A stretch of DNA of 64,000 nt from an uncultured Bacteroidales bacterium (GTDB lineage Bacteria; Bacteroidota; Bacteroidia; Bacteroidales; Bacteroidaceae). This document shows positions 1 to 6,987 of the stretch, piece by piece. Made by a program: the position numbers and the translations under genes. The DNA is taken from contig CALFTK010000061.1 in assembly GCA_937916465.1 (NCBI GenBank), positions 124,001-188,000 of the forward strand. The letters run 5' to 3'. The notes under the pieces were generated by a model, which searched no databases, had not been told where the DNA came from, and was given only the letters and a program-made list of their open reading frames with translations. Each line of letters opens with the position of its first letter. Positions within the stretch are counted from its first letter, which is position 1.

Positions 1-48
1 GGAGGCGATAAGGAACTATTCAACTTTAACTACTGGTACTTTAAATAA
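1..48 (+). CDS. C-terminal end of an unidentified protein (partial)
   Basis: The window opens inside a reading frame that gives a final stretch rich in aromatic residues (ending NFNYWYFK) and stops with TAA. Only 15 residues are visible, so no family can be named. A strong hairpin terminator starts 25 bases after the stop, which supports this being a real gene end rather than a chance frame. Confidence 0.55.
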   Translation, partial: GGDKELFNFNYWYFK

Positions 49-72
49 GAGAATATTTACATCTTAAATAAA

Positions 73-113
73 ATAAGCCCCAAAGTTCTTTTCTCTGAAA
101 CTTTGGGGCTTAT
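73..113. terminator. Bidirectional intrinsic terminator
   Basis: A 15-base perfect inverted repeat (73-87 with 99-113; core AAGCCCCAAAGTT) with an 11-base loop lies between the convergent ends of the partial gene and rubredoxin. A-rich sequence on the left and T-rich sequence on the right fit termination in both directions. The stem core is the same as in the terminator at 9580. Confidence 0.85.
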
Positions 114-117
114 ATCT

Positions 118-282
118 TTAATCCTCTACTTTTGAGAATTCATCTTTACCTACTCCGCATAGAGGGCAAACCCAATCTTCCGGTAAATCGTTGAACGATG
201 TACCTGCCGGTATGCCGGCATCTGCATCACCTTGTGCAGGATCATATACATATCCGCACAAATCACAAACGTACTTTTCCAT
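118..282 (-). CDS. Rubredoxin
   Basis: A 54-residue protein with both rubredoxin iron-binding knuckles, YVCDLCGYVYD near the N-terminus and WVCPLCGVGKD near the C-terminus, and the usual PAGTSF..LP.DW segment between them. It carries one electron on a single Fe(Cys)4 site in the cytoplasm, typically to oxygen- or peroxide-reducing enzymes in anaerobes. It starts at an ATG 20 bases after the stop of the large flavoprotein gene upstream on the same strand, so the two are probably co-transcribed; this suggests, but does not prove, that the flavoprotein or another NAD(P)H reductase feeds it. Length and motifs match the family exactly. Confidence 0.95.
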   Translation of the reverse strand: MEKYVCDLCGYVYDPAQGDADAGIPAGTSFNDLPEDWVCPLCGVGKDEFSKVED

Positions 283-302
283 AATCAAAATCTTTTTACT
301 GT

Positions 303-2651
303 TTACTTATTAAGGTGCTCATTCATTGCTGCAGCAGCCTTTCTACCATCACCCATTGCTAAAATAACAGTAGCACCACCGCGAACAATGTCACCACCTG
401 CAAAGATAGTAGGAATTGATGATTGCATTGAATCATTAACAGAAATTGTGTTTTTTCTACCTAATTCAATACCTTCAATAGATTTTGGAACTATTGGGTT
501 AGGCGATACACCTACAGCCACAATAACCAAATCTACATCAATTGTTTCTGTAGCACCCGGTATTTCAACAGGACTGCGGCGACCGCTTGCATCAGGTTCG
601 CCCAATTCCATCTTCTGCAAAACAACCTGTTTTACACGACCTTGCTCATCACCTATATATTCAATAGGATTGTGCAGTGTCATAAACTCTACACCCTCTT
701 CTTTCGCGTGCTTAACCTCTTCTAAACGTGCAGGCATCTCCTCTTCTGAACGACGATATACAATCATAGCGCGTTCAGCACCCAATCTTACAGCAGTACG
801 AACAGAGTCCATAGCGGTGTTACCACCACCTACAACCATAATTTTTTTGCCAAATGCAACCGGAGTATCAGAACTCTTGCTTGCAGCATCCATCAAATTA
901 ACACGTGTCAGATATTCGTTAGATGACATTATGTTCAGCAAGTTTTCACCCGGTATGTTCATAAAGTTTGGCAGACCAGCGCCTGAACCTACAAATACGC
1001 CTTTATAACCTTCGTTTTCCAAATTCTTTACTGTAATTGTCTTACCAATAATGCAGTCTTTTACAAAGGTAACACCCATCTTACGCAGATTGTTAATTTC
1101 AACATCTACAATATGATTAGGCAGACGGAATTCAGGAATACCATATTTCAATACACCGCCTATTTCATGCAGAGCTTCAAAGACTGTAACATCGTAGCCG
1201 AATTTTGCCATATCGCCCGCAAATGAAAGTCCGGCAGGGCCTGAACCAATAACAGCAATCTTTATACCGTTTGGTTTTGCTATTTCAGGAATAGAAATGT
1301 TGCCACTTTCGCGTTCATAGTCGGCGGCAAAGCGTTCCAGATAACCTATAGCAACCGGTTTCTTTCCCATCTTTAGATGTACGCACTTAGATTCGCACTG
1401 CTTTTCCTGTGGACATACTCTACCGCAAACAGCCGGTAGTGCACTGGTCTTTTTTAGAACTTTAGCAGCAGCAAGATAGTTTCCACGTTCAATATTCTTT
1501 ATAAACGAAGGTATCTCAATATTTACAGGACAACCCTCCATACAAGATGGATTTACGCAGTCAAGACAGCGTTTTGCCTCTAATAAAGCCTGTTCTTCTG
1601 ACAGACCTTGGTTTACCTCCTCTTTACGGCTACTTCTGCGATACACCGGATCTAATTCCGGCATAATGCAACGTTCTATTGCTGTACGTTCTTTTGGTTT
1701 CATTGCTTTGCGCAAATCTTCACGCCATGCAGCATTGCGGTCGCAAAGAACGTCTATAGATTCTATCTCTTGAGAAGCTTTGTTGCCGGTTGTTGTTGGT
1801 TCTTCTGTCTGTGTAGAAAGTGCACATTCAACAGATTCTTCCAACTTCTTTATCTCTTCGCGTTCAATATCCTTGAATGCTCCCATGCGTTTTAACATTT
1901 CGTCAAAATCTACCTGGTGACCATCAAATTCTGGACCATCTACGCAAACAAATTTTGTTTTGCCACCTACAGTTATACGACAAGCTCCACACATACCAGT
2001 TCCGTCAACCATTATGGTGTTCAGTGAAACATCGGTAGGTATTTCGTACTTCTTTGTAAGCAAGCAAACAAATTTCATCATTATGGCAGGACCTATGGCG
2101 AAACACTTATCCACCTTTTCTCTTTGGATAATCTCCTCTATGCCATTTGTAACCAAACCCTGTTTCCCGTAAGAACCATCGTCTGTCATTATAACAACTT
2201 CGTCTGAATGTTTTCTTACTTCGTCTTCCAAAATAATAAGGTCTTTGTTACGTCCTGCAAGAACTGAAATTACTCTGTTACCGGCAGCTTTTAGAGATTT
2301 TATAATTGGTAACATAGGTGCTACACCTACACCGCCACCAGCACAAATAACAGTGCCGAATTTTTCAATGTGTGTAGCCTGTCCTAATGGTCCTACTATA
2401 TCGGTCAGTTCATCGCCAACTTCCATTTTACAAAGTTTTGAAGACGATAAACCAATGCGTTGTACTACTAATGTGATAGTTCCTTTTTCTATATCAGCAT
2501 CTGCAATGGTCAGTGGCATACGTTCGCCTTTTTCGCCTATGCGGACTATTACAAAGTGTCCTGCTTTTCTGGATTTTGCAATCAAAGGTGCCTCTACTTC
2601 AAACTTAAAAACATTCTCCGAGAACTGTTCTTTAGATACAATTTTATTCAT
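303..2651 (-). CDS. Fused FNR-type / GltD-type flavoprotein (NfnAB-like; NADPH-dependent glutamate synthase small subunit homologue)
   Basis: A 782-residue fusion. Residues about 1-275 are a ferredoxin-NADP reductase-like module as in dihydroorotate dehydrogenase subunit PyrK, with a 2Fe-2S Cys set (GTGMCGACR, then FVCVDGPEFDGHQVDF). Residues about 330-440 carry a Fer4_20 domain (CLDCVNPSCMEGCPV and CGRVCPQEKQCESKCV). Residues about 465-782 are a GltD-like pyridine nucleotide oxidoreductase, with an FAD fingerprint (IGSGPAGLSFAG) and an NAD(P) fingerprint (VVGGGNTAMDS). This order is the same as NfnA followed by NfnB, the NADH-dependent ferredoxin:NADP+ oxidoreductase. Databases usually call this Bacteroidota fusion bifunctional dihydroorotate dehydrogenase B NAD-binding subunit/NADPH-dependent glutamate synthase. 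No GltB large subunit is adjacent, so electron transfer rather than glutamate synthesis is the better guess. Confidence 0.88.
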   Translation of the reverse strand: MNKIVSKEQFSENVFKFEVEAPLIAKSRKAGHFVIVRIGEKGERMPLTIADADIEKGTITLVVQRIGLSSSKLCKMEVGDELTDIVGPLGQATHIEKFGTVICAGGGVGVAPMLPIIKSLKAAGNRVISVLAGRNKDLIILEDEVRKHSDEVVIMTDDGSYGKQGLVTNGIEEIIQREKVDKCFAIGPAIMMKFVCLLTKKYEIPTDVSLNTIMVDGTGMCGACRITVGGKTKFVCVDGPEFDGHQVDFDEMLKRMGAFKDIEREEIKKLEESVECALSTQTEEPTTTGNKASQEIESIDVLCDRNAAWREDLRKAMKPKERTAIERCIMPELDPVYRRSSRKEEVNQGLSEEQALLEAKRCLDCVNPSCMEGCPVNIEIPSFIKNIERGNYLAAAKVLKKTSALPAVCGRVCPQEKQCESKCVHLKMGKKPVAIGYLERFAADYERESGNISIPEIAKPNGIKIAVIGSGPAGLSFAGDMAKFGYDVTVFEALHEIGGVLKYGIPEFRLPNHIVDVEINNLRKMGVTFVKDCIIGKTITVKNLENEGYKGVFVGSGAGLPNFMNIPGENLLNIMSSNEYLTRVNLMDAASKSSDTPVAFGKKIMVVGGGNTAMDSVRTAVRLGAERAMIVYRRSEEEMPARLEEVKHAKEEGVEFMTLHNPIEYIGDEQGRVKQVVLQKMELGEPDASGRRSPVEIPGATETIDVDLVIVAVGVSPNPIVPKSIEGIELGRKNTISVNDSMQSSIPTIFAGGDIVRGGATVILAMGDGRKAAAAMNEHLNK

Positions 2652-2680
2652 CTTTAATAACGGCTATTAATTTCGAGGCG

Positions 2681-2688
2681 CAAAGGTA
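2681..2688 (-). promoter_or_regulatory. Candidate Bacteroidota -7 promoter box (TACCTTTG) for the flavoprotein-rubredoxin pair
   Basis: TACCTTTG on the minus strand matches TAnnTTTG and lies 30 bases before the flavoprotein ATG, the usual distance in this window. No clear -33 TTTG is seen. Confidence 0.55.
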
Positions 2689-2788
2689 CATAAATTAATA
2701 ACCAATTGTAATATTTATTCATTATAAATTTATAATGTGTTGAAAAGTTTCTGTGTTGTGCAATTATATTCAAAATTTATGCGGATTT

Positions 2789-3274
2789 TTATTCTGTTTT
2801 ATATAGCACTATTACCGCCAAAAATGTTATGATTAAAAATAGTGCAGTAATGTGTAATAATACAAGATTACTTACAGATATAGGTAGTGGTTCTGCGTTC
2901 ATACTTGCAAAACCCATCATCAGGGAATATCTGACAATTACAAATAGTGACAATATAGGTATAAATACCAAGAAGGGTGATAGCCCAATAGTTTTTAATC
3001 TCCTTATACATAATGACATAGTGGGAATGAACGATGCAGCCCAAAATACGAATAGTGTTGTCAATGTGATTACAAAGAATTTGCTGAAAATTCCTAATGA
3101 ATTTAGGTCTGTTTTGTTGATTATTTGGAATAGAAAAAACATTAACCCAATTAAAGCAATAGACACTGTAATCAAGAAAGCAAACCATCTAATTATATCC
3201 ATACTGTTAGTCTTGCTTTTAAAGTCAAAACTCCTCTTAATAGATTGATTAATATTAGAAATTAAATTTTTCAT
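2789..3274 (-). CDS. Four-helix membrane protein, DUF805-like
   Basis: A 161-residue protein with four hydrophobic segments (about 28-50, 63-86, 98-120 and 132-157) and an RR-containing cytoplasmic turn, CIRRLKTIGLSPF, that resembles the RR.hD.G.s motif of DUF805 inner-membrane proteins. N-terminal NQSIKRSFDFKSKTNSMDIIRWF also fits that family's entry segment. Function is unknown. It is the last gene of a tight three-gene minus-strand operon with a membrane-anchored HTH protein and another membrane protein, so it may be part of a membrane sensing unit. The family assignment is from motif similarity only. Confidence 0.7.
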   Translation of the reverse strand: MKNLISNINQSIKRSFDFKSKTNSMDIIRWFAFLITVSIALIGLMFFLFQIINKTDLNSLGIFSKFFVITLTTLFVFWAASFIPTMSLCIRRLKTIGLSPFLVFIPILSLFVIVRYSLMMGFASMNAEPLPISVSNLVLLHITALFLIITFLAVIVLYKTE

Positions 3275-3292
3275 AATTTGTGCTGTTTTAAT

Positions 3293-3781
3293 TTAGTGTG
3301 CTGAATAACATCTTATTAGGGCTTCAGGCTCCAATTTGTTTTTTAGTCTGGATTTACAAGAACGGACAGACGATTCTTCTATACAGAGTATTTGTGCACA
3401 TTGTTTGGTGTCTGCATTTAGGCAGGTTAAAACAAAACAAAAGAAGTCTGTTTCGTTAAGTTTTACGTCTATGCCGCACATTGTTGGCCTTACTATTATA
3501 AAGGTGTTGTATATGGCATTAAGAATAGCTGTCTTTTCTGTAAATGATAGTTCTCTTTTGCCATTCATGAAATCGTTGAAATAGTTGTACTCTTCTCTTT
3601 TTTTGAACTGTTCCAATGAAGACTCAAAACGATTATTAAAATTGTCCAATAAGACTTCTCTGTTGTTATCGGCATCTGTATCTTTGGGATTAATGGAATA
3701 TAGCAAAATGCTTTTTCTCAGATGGAAAAGTCCAACTAACCAAAATCCTATTATCAGTATTGAGAAAATTATGATAATCAT
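3293..3781 (-). CDS. Membrane-anchored helix-turn-helix (LuxR/GerE-type) protein
   Basis: A 162-residue protein. Residues 1-22 form one transmembrane helix (IIIIFSILIIGFWLVGLF), then a charged linker, and residues about 105-158 form a C-terminal helix-turn-helix: ETDFFCFVLTCLNADTKQCAQILCIEESSVRSCKSRLKNKL has the LuxR-type spacing of a short helix, turn and recognition helix, and resembles the DNA-binding tails of Bacteroidota TPR-HTH membrane regulators. The large sensory ectodomain of such regulators is absent. Its ATG begins one base after the stop of the gene upstream (3783-4142), so translation is probably coupled. The divergent xylosidase gene and an inverted repeat at 4224-4240 make local regulation plausible but untested. 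Confidence 0.68.
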   Translation of the reverse strand: MIIIIFSILIIGFWLVGLFHLRKSILLYSINPKDTDADNNREVLLDNFNNRFESSLEQFKKREEYNYFNDFMNGKRELSFTEKTAILNAIYNTFIIVRPTMCGIDVKLNETDFFCFVLTCLNADTKQCAQILCIEESSVRSCKSRLKNKLEPEALIRCYSAH

Positions 3782-3782
3782 G

Positions 3783-4142
3783 CTACATACTTGGATTAAA
3801 GATGGTGAATATAAAAACTACCAGCCACCTGAATAAAAATGGCAGTATTCCTACGGTCGATATAAAGATAAGCAGGTTGATCTCCTTTTTGCCTAATTTG
3901 TGTTTCATTACTATGGGGTAGAGCACTACAAAAAGTATAAAGAAACTACATGTCAGTAACTCTTTAAGAAAAGAATCGTCTTTTATAAAGAAACTTGATA
4001 TTGCTGCAATAGCACTGTATGCAAAACAATACAATGCTATAAATCCTAATTGTTGCTCCGTCTGTTTGGTTATACGCAGATATATGTAAAACATTAGCGA
4101 ACAGAACGATATTCCCAATAAATCTACAAGGTATAATTCCAT
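3783..4142 (-). CDS. Small multi-pass membrane protein, function unknown
   Basis: About 119 residues, mostly hydrophobic, with four predicted transmembrane segments and a few charged turns; no motif I recognise. An ATG at 4169 in frame would add nine residues (MYKPNNKYY), but the -7 promoter box at 4184-4191 would then sit only 15 bases upstream, so the ATG at 4142 is preferred. It is the first gene of the operon that continues with the HTH protein (one-base spacing) and the DUF805-like protein. The arrangement suggests the three proteins work together in the inner membrane, which is inference. Confidence 0.65.
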   Translation of the reverse strand: MELYLVDLLGISFCSLMFYIYLRITKQTEQQLGFIALYCFAYSAIAAISSFFIKDDSFLKELLTCSFFILFVVLYPIVMKHKLGKKEINLLIFISTVGILPFLFRWLVVFIFTIFNPSM

Positions 4143-4183
4143 ATAATATTTGTTGTTTGGTTTATACAATTTTCAAAACATTG

Positions 4184-4191
4184 CAAATGTA
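4184..4191 (-). promoter_or_regulatory. Candidate -7 box (TACATTTG) for the membrane/HTH operon
   Basis: Minus-strand TACATTTG matches TAnnTTTG. It lies 42 bases before the chosen start of the 3783-4142 gene and points away from the GH3 promoter. Confidence 0.5.
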
Positions 4192-4223
4192 ACGAAATAA
4201 AATGCTTTTGGTGTAGAAAATGG

Positions 4224-4240
4224 TGTTGCAAATTGCAACA
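4224..4240. promoter_or_regulatory. Perfect 17-bp inverted repeat, candidate operator
   Basis: TGTTGCAA-A-TTGCAACA is a perfect inverted repeat with a one-base centre. It sits in the divergent intergenic region between the HTH-protein operon and the GH3/GH9 genes, upstream of both -7 boxes. This is the form expected for a dimeric repressor or activator site. Confidence 0.5.
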
Positions 4241-4308
4241 ATGTGTATAATGGCTATACTTTACGGAAATCTTGCTAAAAGTTAAATCTATCTTTCAAAC
4301 TTTTTCTG

Positions 4309-4316
4309 TAAGTTTG
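4309..4316 (+). promoter_or_regulatory. Candidate -7 box (TAAGTTTG) for the GH3-GH9 operon
   Basis: TAAGTTTG fits TAnnTTTG exactly and lies 29 bases before the GH3 ATG. The -33 region has only a weak match. Confidence 0.6.
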
Positions 4317-4345
4317 CATACTATCAATAATTAAAACGTAAAAAT

Positions 4346-6949
4346 ATGAATTTTAAAAACGTAGCACTTTCATTTTTAGCTGCAATACCACTACTGTCAT
4401 TTGCACAAGAGTATCCGTTTCAAGATCCTTCACTGCCGGCACATGACCGAGCTGTAGATTTAATGAACAGACTTACGTTAGAAGAAAAATCTCAACTTAT
4501 GTTAGACCAATCTGCTGCTATTCCGCGTTTGGGAATAAAGACTTTCCATTGGTGGAGCGAAGCACTGCATGGTGTAGCAAATCAAGGTAATGTTACTGTG
4601 TTTCCGGAACCTATTGGAATGGCGGCATCATTCAACGAAGATATGGTGTTTAATGTGTTCGATGCCACATCTACAGAAGCACGCGCCATACATAATGAAC
4701 GTGAACGTCAGGGTTTGGAAGAGCGTCGTTTCTACGGGCTCTCTTTCTGGACTCCAAATGTTAATATATTCCGTGATCCACGTTGGGGACGTGGTCAGGA
4801 GACATACGGAGAAGACCCATATCTTACATCCGTAATGGGTGTAAAGGTTATCCAGGGCTTACAGGGACCTGCCGATGCAAAGTACCGTAAACTATTGGCT
4901 TGCGCAAAACATTTTGCTGTCCATAGCGGTCCGGAATGGGCACGTCATACAGATAACATAACAAATGTAGAGCCGCGAGATCTTTTTGAAACATATTTGC
5001 CTGCGTTTCAGGCTGCAGTGCAGAAAGGAGATGTTCGTGAAGTGATGTGCGCTTATCAACGTTGGGAAGATGAACCTTGTTGTGGTAGCGAAAGATTGTT
5101 GCAACAGATTCTGCGTGAAGAATGGGGCTTTAAATATATGGTAGTATCGGACTGTAGTGCTATATCCGATTTTTGGCAGACTCATAAAACATCAAGCGAT
5201 GCTACTCATGCTGCCGCTGTGGGTGTTTTGGCAGGTACTGATGTTGAATGTGGATATAATTATGCCTACAAAAGTATTCCGGAAGCAGTTCGTTTAGGTT
5301 TGATGAAGGAAGAAGATGTAAATCAGAAAGTGATAAGACTTTTGGAAGCCCGTATTTCACTTGGTGAATTCGATCCTGCAGAAATGGTAGAATGGAAACA
5401 GATTCCTATGGATAAGGTTGCCGGCAAAGAACATAAACAACTCTCATTGGATATGGCACGCCAAACCATAACTCTGTTGCAGAATAAGAATAACATCCTG
5501 CCATTAGATAAAAAGATTAAAAAGATAGCTGTAATAGGTCCTAATGCAGATATAGAGACCATGATGTGGGGTAATTACAATGGTACTCCTACTCAAACTA
5601 TCTCTTTCTTAGAAGGTGTAAAGGAGAAAGTTAAGAGAAATGCAATAACTTATATGCAGGGATGTGATTATACCAATATGAAGACTCTGCATTCTATGTA
5701 CGATGAATGTGAATTTGACGGCAAAGCAGGTATGAAGGCTACTTTCTGGAATAATACCAATCGTGAAGGCGAACCTGTTAATGTGATTTGGGAAAATGCG
5801 CCATTCTCAAAGACAACATTTGGAAACTATGCATTTGCTCCGGGTGTAAATTTAGAGGGGTTCTCTGCTATATATGAAACAAATTTTACACCATCAGAGA
5901 GTGGAAAAGTACTGCTTGATATGACATCTTGTGGCGATTACGAACTCCGCGTTGACGGTGAAACCAAGGTAAAACGTCAAACATGGCTTACCCTAAACGA
6001 ACGTTCATTTATAGAGGTGGAAAAGGGAAAAACATATCATATTGAGATTCTCTATACTCAAGTGCCATCGTACAACACAAACTTAAAGTTTGATTTGGGT
6101 TTTGAAAAAGAGTTTAACTATGATGATGTTATCAGTAAGTTAGAAGGTATTGAAGTAGTGCTGTTTGCAGGTGGTATATCGGCTTGCTATGAAGGAGAAG
6201 AGATGCCTGTTGAAGTAGATGGTTTTAAGGGTGGTGACCGTACTTCAATAGAATTTCCTGTTATCCAGCGCACATTGATTCAGAAATTGAAAGAGGCCGG
6301 CAAAAAGGTTATATTAGTAAACTTTTCAGGATCTGCTATGGCACTTCTGCCTGAAACAGAAAATTGCGAAGCCATAGTTCAGGCTTGGTATCCCGGCGAA
6401 ATGGGTGGTCGTGCAGTAGCTGATGTACTGTTTGGTGATTATAACCCGGGTGGCAAACTGCCTGTAACATTCTATAAGAGTAATTCTCAACTTCCCGATT
6501 ATTCAGATTATTCTATGAAGGGACGTACATATCGTTATTTTGACGATGCTCTATTCCCATTCGGATATGGATTGAGCTATACCACTTTCAGTGTCGGTCA
6601 GGCAGAAATAGAGAAGAAGGCCAATGGTAATGTGGATGTAACAGTTCCTATAAAGAATACCGGTTCTCGTGCAGGTAGTGAAGTACTTCAAATCTACGTA
6701 AAGGCTTTGAAGGATGTTAATGGACCATCTAAATCGTTGCGCGCATTTAAACGTGTGGAATTGAACCCCGATGAGAGTATGAATGTGAAATTTGAACTTG
6801 AACCTGAGTCATTCTCATTCTTTGATGAAAAATCTAACACTATGATATGTGTAGATTCAGAAGATGTGGAGTATGAAATTTACTATGGTACAAGTTCGCA
6901 AGAAAAAGACCTGAAGAGTTTACAGATAGTGATAGAAGGATATAACTAA
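4346..6949 (+). CDS. Secreted GH3 beta-xylosidase/beta-glucosidase with PA14 insert
   Basis: An 867-residue enzyme with a signal peptide (about residues 1-20, LLSFAQ). The GH3 N-terminal barrel spans about 35-330 and holds the substrate-site KHFAVHSGPE and the nucleophile Asp269 in VVSDCSAI. The GH3 C-terminal sandwich begins near 375 and is interrupted by a PA14-like domain (about 440-590). A fibronectin-III-like domain closes the protein (FGYGLSYTTF onward). KHFAVHSGPE.. is typical of GH3 xylosidases of Bacteroidota, such as Prevotella Xyl3A, so release of xylose from xylo-oligosaccharides in the periplasm is the best call; beta-glucosidase activity cannot be excluded. A GH9 lipoprotein follows 38 bases later. 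Confidence 0.9.
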   Translation: MNFKNVALSFLAAIPLLSFAQEYPFQDPSLPAHDRAVDLMNRLTLEEKSQLMLDQSAAIPRLGIKTFHWWSEALHGVANQGNVTVFPEPIGMAASFNEDMVFNVFDATSTEARAIHNERERQGLEERRFYGLSFWTPNVNIFRDPRWGRGQETYGEDPYLTSVMGVKVIQGLQGPADAKYRKLLACAKHFAVHSGPEWARHTDNITNVEPRDLFETYLPAFQAAVQKGDVREVMCAYQRWEDEPCCGSERLLQQILREEWGFKYMVVSDCSAISDFWQTHKTSSDATHAAAVGVLAGTDVECGYNYAYKSIPEAVRLGLMKEEDVNQKVIRLLEARISLGEFDPAEMVEWKQIPMDKVAGKEHKQLSLDMARQTITLLQNKNNILPLDKKIKKIAVIGPNADIETMMWGNYNGTPTQTISFLEGVKEKVKRNAITYMQGCDYTNMKTLHSMYDECEFDGKAGMKATFWNNTNREGEPVNVIWENAPFSKTTFGNYAFAPGVNLEGFSAIYETNFTPSESGKVLLDMTSCGDYELRVDGETKVKRQTWLTLNERSFIEVEKGKTYHIEILYTQVPSYNTNLKFDLGFEKEFNYDDVISKLEGIEVVLFAGGISACYEGEEMPVEVDGFKGGDRTSIEFPVIQRTLIQKLKEAGKKVILVNFSGSAMALLPETENCEAIVQAWYPGEMGGRAVADVLFGDYNPGGKLPVTFYKSNSQLPDYSDYSMKGRTYRYFDDALFPFGYGLSYTTFSVGQAEIEKKANGNVDVTVPIKNTGSRAGSEVLQIYVKALKDVNGPSKSLRAFKRVELNPDESMNVKFELEPESFSFFDEKSNTMICVDSEDVEYEIYYGTSSQEKDLKSLQIVIEGYN

Positions 6950-6987
6950 TGGTAATTATTAATTATTAACCAATAAATAACATAACA

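Noticed and set aside
232..1008. Long open frame on the plus strand opposite the flavoprotein gene
   Set aside because: It lies wholly antisense to a gene with clear FAD, NAD and Fe-S motifs, and its translation is low-complexity Ser/Thr/Ile with no domain.
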